DNA of 64,000 nt from Rhodococcus erythropolis NBRC 15567 (GCF_001552595.1 NZ_BCRM01000012.1:124001-188000), one strand, 5' to 3'. Positions 43,455 to 52,493 are shown, counted from the stretch's first letter. The notes: a model not told the origin generated them from the sequence alone. Program-made: numbers and translations.

Positions 43455-46400
43455 CTAATCCAGCACCGGTCCGCGAAGCGCAGCCAACACTGCTTCGCGG
43501 ACCGCTCTGCGTGAGTAGCCCGACACCTTCTCGGTTTCCACAGACCACCTGTCGACTCCCACCACACCGACAGCGAAGTCGGAGAGACGCGCATGGTGGA
43601 GCGAGACGAAGTCCTGTCTCCCCGGCATTTTCAACGACAGAGCCATCAGTTCGACCCCTCGATCGATGTTGCCCGTGACAAGATCGAACGACCCGATCGC
43701 CGACGCCAAGGAACCCGCGAGCGGCAGGTCCGCATAACCCTTGGGATCGAACTTGAGAGCACTCGAATCCTTCATCTGCAGAACACGACTTGCCACGAGT
43801 TCATGTCGGCCGTGAACGACGTGAGCACACACGGCCGCAGCACCGAGCAGAACGACGAAGGGATCACCGAAGATGTTCTCGATCGCAGAGCCCAACAACT
43901 CCAGTGCTTCTCGATACCTGGCCAACCCTTCGTCGATTCGGCCGTCGGCGAGATCCGCCTCGGCGATGCTCGCCATCAGCGCCGCGCGCCGTTGATCGGT
44001 TTCGATGGCACCGGTCCCACCCGAGTGCGCCAAGGCCGGGCGTGCCCGATCGAGAAGTGTTCGCCCGCCGGCGGTGTCACCGGATGCGATCATTGCTCCG
44101 GCTTGAAAGCAGATGAGCTGCATCGCCTCGTCACGTGCACCGAGGCGTTCCATCGACGCCGCCGCAATCGCGTAGAACTCGATGGCCTCGCCATATCGCG
44201 CGGATTGGCTGTGGACCGACCCGACATGCTGGGCCGCCATCGCAAGGCCCCACTCGTCACCGGCATTGGTCGCGTAGTCGAACAACGCTTCCCCGTCCAG
44301 CAATGCGCCCCGCAGATCCCCGATGTTCTCGCGCATATTCGAACGCGCGGACAGCGCAGCCATTCGGGTCTCGGGGTCGGAACTGCGAACGCCTTCCGCA
44401 ACCAAACGCGCAAGTCTGTGGTTGGCGATCCCACTCGTGGTCAGCTTGATCAGAAATGCGAACAACGGACCGAGATCATCGCGATCACGCAACAGCTTTC
44501 GAAGACGAACCCGCGCGCGGGCATGGTTTCGATCGGTCTCCGCGAAAAACAGATGCATCGCCACCAGAATGAACGTCGCGCCCACCAATTCTGCATTTAC
44601 ATCGCGTAGATCGTTGTCCGCGGTCGCCCCGACGATCTTCGACGCCCAGTTCGAGACTTCCGAATTCGATCCTCGTACGGCCCACAGAATCGCGAGGACA
44701 GGAAAGACGTTGGCTACGGTGACCGCGTCGCCGCGCTCGACAGCCCAGCGAAGAACAGCGAGAAGGTTGTCGTGCTCGGCGTCGAGGTCGGCAATCAGGC
44801 GCAACTGATCCGTGCGTGCACGCACGACGGCGTCCTCTGCGATCGCGATTGCCCAGACATCCAGGCGCCGGATCACTTCCGGCCCCTCTCCGGACGCGGC
44901 GAGCTGCTCCTCGCCGTATTCGCGGACCGTCTCGAGCATGTAGTACCGAAGCTCACCCTGCCCGTCGCTGACGGAAAGAAGTGACTGATTGACCAGCGCT
45001 TCGACAGCGCCGGCCACATCGTTCAACTCTCCCCACCCGGCAACGGCCTGCGCCGAGGAAAGCGTGAAACCTGCCGGGAATCGGCACAATCGACGCAGCG
45101 CAATCTGATCCCCGCTGCCCAACAGATTCCAGCTCCAATCGATCACCGCGTGCAGCGTGCGATGCCGATCCGGAGACGTCGGATCATCGGAGCGCAACAA
45201 CGCGAACCGATCTCGCAGTCTCGAACCGATTTCGTCGACGCTCATCGTGCGGACCCGGGCAGCCGCGAGCTCGATCGCCAACGGGAGTCCGTCGAGCGTC
45301 GTACACAGCTTGACGACCGCGTCGACGTCCAGATGAACGGACGGCCGCACCGCACGTGCTCTCGCCGAGAAGAGTTCGACTGCCGAGCCGGTTCCGTCGT
45401 CGATCGCCAACGGCGGCAACGGGTACACCGCCTCGGCACTGATCATGAGCGGCGAACGACTGGTGGTCAGTACCGTCAGCTGACGACCGGCCGCGATCAT
45501 CTCGGCCACGATCTCCGAACACGCGCCGATCACGTGCTCGCAATTGTCGAGGATGAGCAACATCGGACCGGCGGACAACGCCTCTTTGAGTCGCTCTCGC
45601 GCCGAATGCGTCCGGCCGACGGTCAATTTGCCTGGCGCCAGATCGGATTCGCTGATTCCGAGGGTGCCGCCGATGGCCGCGATGACATCTTCGCTGCTGC
45701 GCAACGACGCCAACTCCACGAGTACCACCGCGACGCCAGGCTGGTTCACGGATCCGCGTAGGCCCAATTCGTGTGCGAGACGGGTTTTTCCGGCGCCACC
45801 AGGTCCGAGAATGGTGACCACACGTGAGCGAGCCAGCAAGGATTCGATCTGGTCGATGTCGCTGTCGCGACCGAGCAAGGTGTTGGGGGCAGCGCGTAGA
45901 CCGATCGCCCGCGCAGCTCGCGGTGTTGCCGCAGGTGCCCCGAGAAGTTCCGCGTTCAGAGCCACCAGTGCGGGTGACGGATCAGCGCCCAGGCGATTGG
46001 CGAGGTGATTGCGGAACTCCGCGAACACTTCGAGTGCCTCGTTGACTCGGCCGGCTCCGGCGAGCGCACGCATCAACGTTTCGGCCGCTGTGTCGTCGAA
46101 CGGGCTCGACAGATGGCGTCCGCGCACCAGTGGAATGGCGGCCGCGTACTCCCCCAACGTGAGCAACGCGTCGATCTGCACGGACTCCAGTTCGTCGTAC
46201 ACGCGGCCCGCGTCGAGCGCCAGGCGATCTGCGACGTCGCCGACCACGTCGCTCCCGGGGGTACCGCGCCACAGGCGCAGCGCCGCGGTCGTGACGGCGA
46301 GTGCTTCGGACGCGTCGGCGCCGCCGGCGCGCAGACGACGGGCGGCGTCCGCTGCCCGGGCCAGGTCGACACGCTCCCGAGCGAGAGTGAGCCGGTATCC

Positions 46401-46703
46401 GGCCGCCGTGACTTCGAGCGCCCCGTCCGGAAGTGCAGATCGCAGGCGCGAGACCTGAGTGTGGAGGGCGTTCATCGGTGAGCGCGGCGGCTCCAGCCCC
46501 CAGACGTCGTCGATCAGGATCTGCGCGGTACGGGGCTCACCCGGATTGCGAGCCAGCGCAACCAGCAGAGTTCGAGCTCGCGGACCTGGCAACGGAACCA
46601 GACGTTCGCCCACTTTGGTCGAAATGGGTCCGAGCAAGGCAATGTCTGCCGGGTCTTCGCCCGACTGCGCGTACCTGGCGCGCTCACTCACGTCTCGAGT
46701 CAT
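43455..46703 (-). CDS. SARP-type regulator with NB-ARC ATPase and TPR-like repeats
   Basis: 1082 residues from ATG 46703 (MTRDVSERARYAQ). Winged-helix DNA-binding domain (about 21-95), BTAD domain (about 105-255), NB-ARC/STAND ATPase with Walker A GPGGAGKT (about 300-307) and Walker B MLLILDNCEH (about 381-390), then a long alpha-helical repeat region. This is AfsR-like layout. STAND regulators usually act when a signal is bound and ATP loaded. Probable targets are the DrrAB exporter and itself. It is divergent from menA. Confidence 0.9.
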   Translation of the reverse strand: MTRDVSERARYAQSGEDPADIALLGPISTKVGERLVPLPGPRARTLLVALARNPGEPRTAQILIDDVWGLEPPRSPMNALHTQVSRLRSALPDGALEVTAAGYRLTLARERVDLARAADAARRLRAGGADASEALAVTTAALRLWRGTPGSDVVGDVADRLALDAGRVYDELESVQIDALLTLGEYAAAIPLVRGRHLSSPFDDTAAETLMRALAGAGRVNEALEVFAEFRNHLANRLGADPSPALVALNAELLGAPAATPRAARAIGLRAAPNTLLGRDSDIDQIESLLARSRVVTILGPGGAGKTRLAHELGLRGSVNQPGVAVVLVELASLRSSEDVIAAIGGTLGISESDLAPGKLTVGRTHSARERLKEALSAGPMLLILDNCEHVIGACSEIVAEMIAAGRQLTVLTTSRSPLMISAEAVYPLPPLAIDDGTGSAVELFSARARAVRPSVHLDVDAVVKLCTTLDGLPLAIELAAARVRTMSVDEIGSRLRDRFALLRSDDPTSPDRHRTLHAVIDWSWNLLGSGDQIALRRLCRFPAGFTLSSAQAVAGWGELNDVAGAVEALVNQSLLSVSDGQGELRYYMLETVREYGEEQLAASGEGPEVIRRLDVWAIAIAEDAVVRARTDQLRLIADLDAEHDNLLAVLRWAVERGDAVTVANVFPVLAILWAVRGSNSEVSNWASKIVGATADNDLRDVNAELVGATFILVAMHLFFAETDRNHARARVRLRKLLRDRDDLGPLFAFLIKLTTSGIANHRLARLVAEGVRSSDPETRMAALSARSNMRENIGDLRGALLDGEALFDYATNAGDEWGLAMAAQHVGSVHSQSARYGEAIEFYAIAAASMERLGARDEAMQLICFQAGAMIASGDTAGGRTLLDRARPALAHSGGTGAIETDQRRAALMASIAEADLADGRIDEGLARYREALELLGSAIENIFGDPFVVLLGAAAVCAHVVHGRHELVASRVLQMKDSSALKFDPKGYADLPLAGSLASAIGSFDLVTGNIDRGVELMALSLKMPGRQDFVSLHHARLSDFAVGVVGVDRWSVETEKVSGYSRRAVREAVLAALRGPVLD

Positions 46704-46729
46704 GTGCTGATCCACCGCGTTCGATCGTA

Positions 46730-46742
46730 TTGCACAGTGCAA
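46730..46742. promoter_or_regulatory. 13-bp palindrome in the SARP/menA divergent promoter
   Basis: TTGCACAGTGCAA is a perfect dyad in the 49 bp between the regulator and menA starts. The adjoining GCAAAGATCG resembles the 41574 repeat (GCAAGATCGA) in front of the DrrA-like gene. It may be an operator, but a promoter element or start region is also possible. Confidence 0.45.
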
Positions 46743-46752
46743 AGATCGTTGT

Positions 46753-47622
46753 ATGGCAACAGCTGCTCAATGGATCGAAGGCGCGAGGCCGCGCACACTC
46801 CCGAACGCGATTGCGCCCGTGCTGGTCGGCACCGGAGCCGCGGCGTCCCTGGACCTCGCAGTGTGGTGGAAGGCGCTCCTGGCACTGATCGTCTCCTTGG
46901 CCTTGATCGTCGGGGTGAATTTCGCGAACGACTACTCCGACGGAATCCGCGGAACGGACGACGACCGCGTCGGGCCACTGCGCTTGGTCGGATCGAAGTT
47001 GGTCAGTCCCGGAGCTGTGAAGGCCGCAGCGATCAGCTGCTTCACCGTTGCCGCGGTAGCCGGGTTCGTTCTGGCGGCGACCACAGCCTGGTGGCTGGTT
47101 GCGGTCGGCGTGTTCTGCATCATTGGTGCCTGGTTCTACACCGGCGGCAAGAAGCCGTACGGATACAGCGGGTTCGGCGAGATCGCCGTGTTCATCTTCT
47201 TCGGGCTGATCGCAGTGCTGGGAACTCAATTCGTACAGGCCGAACGGGTGGATCTGGCCGGGCTGGCCGGCGCGATCGCCATCGGTTCATTCTCGAGCGC
47301 GGTGCTCGTTGCCAACAATCTTCGAGACATCCCGACCGACACCGAGTCCGGAAAGATCACTCTCGCAGTCCGGCTCGGCGACGCGAAGACCCGCACGCTG
47401 CACGTGATCCTGCTGGCCGTCCCGTTCGTCGCGACCTTGCTGCTGATCCTGCGTACTCCGTGGGCCCTGCTCGGATTGCTGGCGTTGCCACTGGCAATCC
47501 GAGCCAACGCCCCGCTGCGTTCAGGGGGCCAGGGAATGGCTCTGATCCCCGCGTTGCGCGACACCGGACTCGCCATGCTCGTCTGGGGTGCCGCGACCGC
47601 AGTTGCGCTCAGTCTCGCCTGA
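46753..47622 (+). CDS. menA: 1,4-dihydroxy-2-naphthoate polyprenyltransferase
   Basis: 289-residue UbiA-family membrane prenyltransferase. Asp-rich motifs [17 protein letters not shown] and [21 protein letters not shown] bind the Mg-prenyl diphosphate. Eight or nine membrane segments. It transfers the prenyl chain to DHNA, giving demethylmenaquinone for MenG. ATG 46753. It diverges from the SARP-type regulator with only 49 bp in between, so the two may share control. Confidence 0.96.
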   Translation: MATAAQWIEGARPRTLPNAIAPVLVGTGAAASLDLAVWWKALLALIVSLALIVGVNFANDYSDGIRGTDDDRVGPLRLVGSKLVSPGAVKAAAISCFTVAAVAGFVLAATTAWWLVAVGVFCIIGAWFYTGGKKPYGYSGFGEIAVFIFFGLIAVLGTQFVQAERVDLAGLAGAIAIGSFSSAVLVANNLRDIPTDTESGKITLAVRLGDAKTRTLHVILLAVPFVATLLLILRTPWALLGLLALPLAIRANAPLRSGGQGMALIPALRDTGLAMLVWGAATAVALSLA

Positions 47623-47634
47623 ACGTCGACGTCC

Positions 47635-48015
47635 TCAACGGTTGTCGGGGACGAACGCGCTGAGCAGAAAGTTCACGATCGAGATGATCAGCGCGCCCCA
47701 GACTGCCGTCCAGAAGCCGTCGACCGTCAAGCCGTAGGACGTACCGGACGAGATCCACGCCGTCAGCATCAGCATCAGGGCGTTGATCACCAGCGTGAAC
47801 AGTCCGAGGGTCAGGATGAGCAGCGGTAGTGAGAGAAGCTGCACTACCGGCTTGATGAAGGCGTTGACCACCGTGAAGATCAAAGCGATCACCGCGATCA
47901 CGAGAACCGTGCCCCAGGTGCCGTTGTCGTGGTTGGCGATCGTGATGCCGGTGACCCACGCCGACGCCAGCCAGATGGCTATGCCGTTGATGATGAGACG
48001 TGCCAGAAATGTCAT
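47635..48015 (-). CDS. phage-holin-family (PF04020-type) membrane protein
   Basis: 126 residues from ATG 48015 (MTFLARLIINGIAIW). Four hydrophobic segments with the family phrases VVNAFIKPVVQLLSLPLLILTLGLFTLVINALMLML and AVWGALIISIVNFLLS. Despite the family name these are common chromosomal membrane proteins of unknown function, and no phage genes are near. It is convergent with menA, separated by 12 bp. Confidence 0.88.
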   Translation of the reverse strand: MTFLARLIINGIAIWLASAWVTGITIANHDNGTWGTVLVIAVIALIFTVVNAFIKPVVQLLSLPLLILTLGLFTLVINALMLMLTAWISSGTSYGLTVDGFWTAVWGALIISIVNFLLSAFVPDNR

Positions 48016-48064
48016 GTCTGAATGCTGGCACATCCCGCCCCGTGCATGCGGAGCCGTGCCGAAT

Positions 48065-48646
48065 CTAGGCGGCGCGATTCATCTTCGCTTCCAAGCGCTC
48101 ACGGATCACCGACATCGTGACCTGCGTTTCGAGGGCCTGACGGGTAGGCCCGTCGGCGACACGCAGGATGCCGAGCAGGATGTGTTCGGCACCGATTCGA
48201 TTGTCCTTGTGCGCGAGCGCTTCACGAAGCGAGAGTTCCAACACCTTCTTGGAGTCCTTCTCGAATCGTGAACGAGGAAACCCGAATCGGCCTTTCCGCG
48301 AAGTATCGACACCGTCCGGCACGGGCGTCTCGTCCAGCACACCTTCACCGAACGACTGCTCGAGACTCTCTCGAACCGCATCGAGATCGATCCCGATCGA
48401 CTTGAGTATCTCGGCGTCGTCGTCGAGATTGTTCGAGTCAGCGCCTTTCGAGTCACCGCCCTTCGTGCCGGCGCCGGCACGGCGGATCGCGTCGAGGGAG
48501 ACGCCCGACTCGGTGAGCACCTCGGTGGCGATGCCCCGATCAGCGGTGAGCAGCGCGGTCAGAAGTTCCATCGGCGTGACCGGACCGGATCCGGCGACAG
48601 CATCGACAACGACGCCACGAGCCTGTACGGAGAACCTTTCGAACAT
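48065..48646 (-). CDS. ClpC N-domain-only protein (ClpC2/ClpC3-like)
   Basis: 193 residues from ATG 48646 (MFERFSVQARGVVVDA), closely resembling the ClpC1 start MFERF. Two Clp-N repeats are seen: the first near 1-55 and the second at about 135-190 (DSKKVLELSLREALAHKDNRIGAEHILLGILRVADGPTRQALE), joined by an acidic linker of about 80 residues. There is no ATPase module. Stand-alone ClpC N-domains bind ClpC-targeting compounds or clients. It is co-transcribed, 5 bp apart, with the HTH gene before it. Confidence 0.88.
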   Translation of the reverse strand: MFERFSVQARGVVVDAVAGSGPVTPMELLTALLTADRGIATEVLTESGVSLDAIRRAGAGTKGGDSKGADSNNLDDDAEILKSIGIDLDAVRESLEQSFGEGVLDETPVPDGVDTSRKGRFGFPRSRFEKDSKKVLELSLREALAHKDNRIGAEHILLGILRVADGPTRQALETQVTMSVIRERLEAKMNRAA

Positions 48647-48651
48647 GGCAA

Positions 48652-48903
48652 TTACCTGCCCTTCTCGCGCAGTGAACGCAGCATCGATTCCGACTGCGCG
48701 GACGCGTATTTCTTGTGGACGGCTTGACGGCTGACCTCGAGAGCTTCCGCGATCGCCTGCCAGGACCATCCGTGACGGCGCGCGTTGGCGACCTGAATGG
48801 CCTCGAGTTTTTCGAGTAGACGACGCAGCGCTCGAACAGCACGCAATCCCTCGGTGGGATCCGGACTACCGGCGGCAGCAGCGAGAGAGGTTGCTTCGGT
48901 CAT
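48652..48903 (-). CDS. small HTH regulator, leaderless and probably autoregulated
   Basis: 83 residues from ATG 48903 (MTEATSLAAAAGSPD). A helix-turn-helix is at about 45-72: GWSWQAIAEALEVSRQAVHKKYA. A leucine/arginine-rich helix (LRAVRALRRLLEKLEAIQVANARR) precedes it, probably for dimerisation. The operator/promoter ends two bases before the ATG, so the mRNA should start at or next to the start codon with no Shine-Dalgarno sequence. The next gene is the Clp-N protein. Confidence 0.88.
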   Translation of the reverse strand: MTEATSLAAAAGSPDPTEGLRAVRALRRLLEKLEAIQVANARRHGWSWQAIAEALEVSRQAVHKKYASAQSESMLRSLREKGR

Positions 48904-48905
48904 GA

Positions 48906-48950
48906 TGTCAATTTAGGTTGACAACCGGAATCTGTCAACCAAAATTGACA
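48906..48950 (-). promoter_or_regulatory. double-dyad operator with -35/-10 for the HTH-ClpN operon
   Basis: Two 18-bp dyads of the form TGTCAA-N6-TTGACA occur at 48906-48923 and 48933-48950, spaced 9 bp; they are also mirror images of each other at 17 of 18 positions. On the minus strand TTGACA (48938-48933) is followed after exactly 17 bp by TAAATT (48915-48910), which ends 6 bp before the ATG at 48903. This is a complete sigma-70-type promoter inside the operator. Confidence 0.85.
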
Positions 48951-48957
48951 GGCACGC

Positions 48958-49695
48958 CTAGTATCCGGCGACGGCTCCGTTCACTGCCACCTGCAAGTCA
49001 GCCTGCACAGTTCGGGCGATATCCATCGGCTTGTCCGGAAGTTCGGTCACCGGCATTCCGACAAAGACACTCGCAGCCTTCACGTCGCCGGCCACCGGAC
49101 CGTAATTGATGCCGATCGACACCAGGGCCGGTGAGCATCCCAACTTCTCGGCGCGCGCGACGATGTGGCCGATTCCGCTGTTGACGTGCTGCAGCCGCGT
49201 CGGATCTTCGGTGTTGCACGTCCCTTCCGGGAAAATCGCCAGACAGTCCCCGTTGCCCAGCCGCTCGGCCGCGACGTCCATCATCACTCGGCCGGCATCC
49301 GAAACTGCACGGAGGCCGTAGTTCTTGCTGCGAAAAACCGGGATGCTGCCCATCATGTCGACCTTCTTGCGCTGTGAAGGATCAACGAAGAGTTCGTCTT
49401 TGGCGAGGACCCGGGTCCGTCCGATCACTCGACGCAACGGAGTCCGCCACGCGGTCGCGGCGAGCGTGAACTGGTCGCTATCGGTCAGATGATTGACTGC
49501 CACGACCAACTGCGTCTTGCGTTCCAGCAGAGTCGTCAGCGCGGCTTCCGCACCCGGCGCGTACTTCACTCGCGGGCGGTACTTCAGCGCCAATGCGGCA
49601 TAAGCGAGCTTCGCCACAAATCGGTTCTGCTGATGACTGCGGTAGTACTCGTACACAGCCTCGTAATTGTCGAGTGAAACTTCAGGATTGCCCAT
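48958..49695 (-). CDS. PlsC-type lysophospholipid acyltransferase
   Basis: 245 residues from ATG 49695 (MGNPEVSLDNYEAVYE), with GGCGG just upstream. Acyltransferase motif I NHLTDSD (HX4D), motif II region VDMMGSIPVFRSKNYG, motif III FPEGTCNTED, and motif IV VSIGINYGP. It transfers an acyl chain to a glycerophospholipid or similar acceptor at the membrane. It diverges from the GNAT gene, with a TetR-like palindrome between them. Confidence 0.9.
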   Translation of the reverse strand: MGNPEVSLDNYEAVYEYYRSHQQNRFVAKLAYAALALKYRPRVKYAPGAEAALTTLLERKTQLVVAVNHLTDSDQFTLAATAWRTPLRRVIGRTRVLAKDELFVDPSQRKKVDMMGSIPVFRSKNYGLRAVSDAGRVMMDVAAERLGNGDCLAIFPEGTCNTEDPTRLQHVNSGIGHIVARAEKLGCSPALVSIGINYGPVAGDVKAASVFVGMPVTELPDKPMDIARTVQADLQVAVNGAVAGY

Positions 49696-49739
49696 GATCC
49701 GCCCTCGCTGGAGAAGTGCCCCTTGACCAAACGATACAC

Positions 49740-49759
49740 AACCTACGGTTGCGTAGGTT
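49740..49759. promoter_or_regulatory. palindromic operator AACCTACG-N4-CGTAGGTT
   Basis: Perfect 8-bp arms around GTTG, sitting 44 bp before the acyltransferase start and 58 bp before the GNAT start. Size and symmetry suit a TetR-family dimer. No TetR gene is adjacent, so the regulator would be encoded elsewhere. Confidence 0.65.
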
Positions 49760-49817
49760 TGCGTTACAGAAGGCGTAGCGCTGGGAGAAACTCCACTCTC
49801 GAGGTAAAACGGTTTCT

Positions 49818-50441
49818 GTGATCCGCTCGGCCATATCCACCGACCTACCCGCACTGCAACAGATCGAGATCGCCGCGGGCGAACCGTTCCGAGACATCGG
49901 GATGGACGCCATCGCAGACGATCCACCGCCGACGCTCGACGAGTTGAACGATTTTCTCGCAGCCGAGCACATCTGGGTTCAGACCGACGCAAACGACGTA
50001 CCCGTTGCGTATGCGCTCGTCGAGATCGTGGACGGCGGTGCACATATCGAACAAGTTTCCGTTCACCCCGATCATGCCCGCAAAGGCCTCGGAGCTCAGC
50101 TGATCGACGCCGTCACCGAATGGGCGGCGGACCATCACCACGATCTCGTGACTCTGACGACGTTCGTCGACGTTCCGTGGAACGCGCCGTACTACGAGCG
50201 ACTCGGGTTCGTGCGTCTGGCCGAGAACACGCTCTCTCCCGGTCTGATACGCATCAGAACGGACGAGCAGGCGTCCGGGCTGGACGCCTGGCCGCGCGTG
50301 ACGATGAGCCGCCCGTCACACGGTCCGGCGCCGGCGATTCAGGAACTGGCGGTCCACGCACCGGAACGTACGAACTCGTCCAACACTGCCGTCGGACCGA
50401 GCAGGTCGATCCCTTCCGACGCCACCCATTCGTCGTTGTAG
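49818..50441 (+). CDS. GNAT family N-acetyltransferase
   Basis: 207 residues from GTG 49818 ([17 protein letters not shown]). Acetyl-CoA motif [22 protein letters not shown], with later YERLGFVRL. The core ends near residue 155; the final 50 residues are Pro/Ser-rich and overlap the cds1 3' end on the other strand by 103 bp. The acceptor substrate is unknown. Confidence 0.85.
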   Translation: MIRSAISTDLPALQQIEIAAGEPFRDIGMDAIADDPPPTLDELNDFLAAEHIWVQTDANDVPVAYALVEIVDGGAHIEQVSVHPDHARKGLGAQLIDAVTEWAADHHHDLVTLTTFVDVPWNAPYYERLGFVRLAENTLSPGLIRIRTDEQASGLDAWPRVTMSRPSHGPAPAIQELAVHAPERTNSSNTAVGPSRSIPSDATHSSL

Positions 50442-51442
50442 TACGTGCCCGAGTAACGCTCTCCGCCGTCGCACAGCAGCGTGACGACGCTGCCGCTGCG
50501 CCCGGCTGCCATCATCTCGGCAATCAACGCAAAAGCTCCCCACAGGTTCGTCCCTGTCGAGCCACCCACTTTGCGCCCCAGGGCTGTGCTGGCGTGCCGT
50601 GCGGCCGCGATCGAGCCTGCGTCCGGCACCTTGATCATTCGGTCGACCACCTGACCGACAAACGACGGTTCGACGCGCGGACGGCCGATGCCCTCGATCC
50701 GAGAACCCCGTGTACCGACGATCGACGGATCGCTCGCTCGCCACGCGTCGAAGAACACGGAGTGCTCCGGATCTACCACGCACAGCCCCGTGTCGAATTT
50801 CCGATAGCGAAGAAAGCGGCCGATCGTGGCGCCGGTTCCGCCCGTCCCGGCTCCGACGACCACCCAGTCGGGAATCGGATGTTCCTCGTGCTCGAGCTGA
50901 GTGAAGATCGATTCGGCGATGTTGTTGTTTCCACGCCAGTCCGTCGCGCGCTCGGCGTGGGTGAACTGGTCCATGTAGTGACCGTTCAACTCACTCGCGA
51001 GCCGATGCGATTCCGAGTAGATCGAGGACGGATCGCTCACGAAATGACAACGTCCACCCTGCGCCTCGATCAGTGCGATCTTGGCGGGACTCGTGCTCGC
51101 GGGCATCACCGCGACAAAATCCAGGCCGAGCAACTTCGCGAAATACGCCTCGCTGACAGCCGTCGAACCGGACGACGCTTCGATGACAGTGGTCTCTTCG
51201 GTAACCCAGCCGTTGCAGATCGCGTAGAGGAAAAGCGACCGTGCGAGTCGATGCTTGAGACTTCCCGTGATGTGGGTCGACTCGTCCTTCAGATAGAGCT
51301 GGACGGTCCAGTTACTCGGCAGCGGATAGCGCAGTAGGTGAGTGTCCGCGCTGCGTTGCGCGTCGGCTTCGATCAGCCGCACCGCGTTGTCGACCCACTG
51401 GCGCGAGGTCCGACGGTCGACGTCGAGCGACTCCGTGGTCAC
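50339..51442 (-). CDS. cds1: PLP-dependent cysteine desulfhydrase/cysteine synthase-like Cds1
   Basis: 367-residue fold-type II PLP enzyme. Catalytic Lys in [11 protein letters not shown], the substrate loop [12 protein letters not shown], phosphate loop [12 protein letters not shown]. It is close to Rv3684 (Cds1), which degrades cysteine to H2S, pyruvate and ammonia; a synthase role is also possible. It starts at ATG 51442, overlapping the DUF4229 stop as ATGA. Its location here, away from the Rv3684 neighbourhood, suggests a rearrangement. Confidence 0.88.
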   Translation of the reverse strand: MTTESLDVDRRTSRQWVDNAVRLIEADAQRSADTHLLRYPLPSNWTVQLYLKDESTHITGSLKHRLARSLFLYAICNGWVTEETTVIEASSGSTAVSEAYFAKLLGLDFVAVMPASTSPAKIALIEAQGGRCHFVSDPSSIYSESHRLASELNGHYMDQFTHAERATDWRGNNNIAESIFTQLEHEEHPIPDWVVVGAGTGGTGATIGRFLRYRKFDTGLCVVDPEHSVFFDAWRASDPSIVGTRGSRIEGIGRPRVEPSFVGQVVDRMIKVPDAGSIAAARHASTALGRKVGGSTGTNLWGAFALIAEMMAAGRSGSVVTLLCDGGERYSGTYYNDEWVASEGIDLLGPTAVLDEFVRSGAWTASS

Positions 51443-51825
51443 CGCCCGTCTCCGCGCAGCTTGGAGCGAAGATCGTCACGATCGGACCGACGCTGGGCGT
51501 CGACCGCCGCGATGCCCGCATTGACACGCTTGCGCAGTTTCGCGAAGAGCAGCAGCGACAGCGGCAGCGCGATCAGAACTGCGAACAGTGCCGCGACGAT
51601 CAGGGGAACGTCGGTGCCGGCGAGCTTTCCGCCACCGATGATGACGGCACCGATCACGACGACAAGCAGCAGCCGAGCGACCGAGTACAGCACCACGTCG
51701 CGGGCCAGTTGACCCTTGGTCACCGGCCCGGCAGCCGACTTTGCTTGCCCAGAGTTTGCGGAGGGTTTACTGGCCTTGACCGGCTCAGAAGGAACATTTT
51801 CGGGGTTTTCAGACAACTGACTCAC
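51439..51825 (-). CDS. DUF4229 membrane protein
   Basis: 128 residues from ATG 51825. A disordered Pro/Ser/Lys N-terminus (about 1-35), two membrane segments (about 45-65 and 72-93), and a basic cytosolic tail ([30 protein letters not shown]), typical of DUF4229. Coupled to cds1 by a 4-bp overlap. The function is unknown. Confidence 0.85.
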   Translation of the reverse strand: MSQLSENPENVPSEPVKASKPSANSGQAKSAAGPVTKGQLARDVVLYSVARLLLVVVIGAVIIGGGKLAGTDVPLIVAALFAVLIALPLSLLLFAKLRKRVNAGIAAVDAQRRSDRDDLRSKLRGDGR

Positions 51826-52046
51826 CCTCTCAGGTTACCCATTCCGAATACGGGTGGGACTGAGCCCGCTATATCCATTTTGTCCTTTACTTAAACATTA
51901 CTTTATCTTGAAAGATCGACTACCCGGCTATATCTGTGCAAACATTGCGCTACCACTCAGAAAACGGTCGAATGTGAGCGAAGGACTTCGAAACAAACTC
52001 GACGCAGGTTTTTGGCAACTGGTCGACACAACGGTTCGGAACCAAA

Positions 52047-52082
52047 GTTCGGAATCACTGCTCGGTTCGGAATCACTGTTCG
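52047..52082 (+). repeat. tandem 18-bp repeat upstream of bldC
   Basis: GTTCGGAATCACTGYTCG occurs twice in tandem (52047-52064, 52065-52082), preceded by a degenerate copy (GTTCGGAACCA at 52034). It lies 35-70 bp before the bldC start. The whole 51826-52116 spacer has no gene; its left part (about 51880-51960) is AT-rich for this genome and may hold the promoter. Confidence 0.8.
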
Positions 52083-52116
52083 TCAAACGTTCGACATCAA
52101 CATGGAGGACCTCACA

Positions 52117-52329
52117 ATGAGCGCACCAACCTTCAATACCGCCGCAGACGCACTCATGACGCCCGGACAGGTAGCGGCATTGTTTCATGTCGATCCCAAG
52201 ACCGTGACCCGCTGGGCACACGCAGGACGACTGGGCTCGCTTCGCACACCAGGAGGACATCGTCGATTCCGTGAGACCGAGGTCATGCAGCTTCTGCGCT
52301 CGCTGACCACCGAAGCGGACAACAACTGA
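52117..52329 (+). CDS. bldC: BldC-type MerR-like transcriptional regulator
   Basis: 70 residues from ATG 52117 (MSAPTFNTAADALMTPGQVAAL), with GGAGG eight bases upstream, which decides this over longer frames. One winged-helix domain: MTPGQVAALFHVDPKTVTRWAHAGRLGSLRTPGGHRRFRE, and no effector domain. In Streptomyces BldC binds direct repeats in head-to-tail arrays and controls development; in Rhodococcus its role is unknown. Tandem repeats flank the gene on both sides. Confidence 0.95.
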   Translation: MSAPTFNTAADALMTPGQVAALFHVDPKTVTRWAHAGRLGSLRTPGGHRRFRETEVMQLLRSLTTEADNN

Positions 52330-52354
52330 GCAACTTCAGCTCACGTCGAAGTAC

Positions 52355-52392
52355 TTGTAGTACCCGACAGATCTTGCAGTACCCGACAGATA
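52355..52392. repeat. tandem 19-bp repeat downstream of bldC
   Basis: Two adjoining copies of TTGYAGTACCCGACAGATM (52355-52373 and 52374-52392) lie 25-63 bp after the bldC stop. No terminator stem is apparent in this spacer. Confidence 0.8.
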
Positions 52393-52493
52393 CAGCACTA
52401 GCGCACTGAGCCGAAACGCTTGTCCGCACCACTTCTGGTGAAGCGGGCCGGAGACTGAGTAGGCTCGACTTCAGTTCCCTGAGGAGGTGCGCC

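Noticed and set aside
47635..48015. Prophage remnant suggested by a holin-family protein
   Set aside because: This family is widespread in actinobacterial chromosomes and there are no other phage genes or attachment sites nearby.
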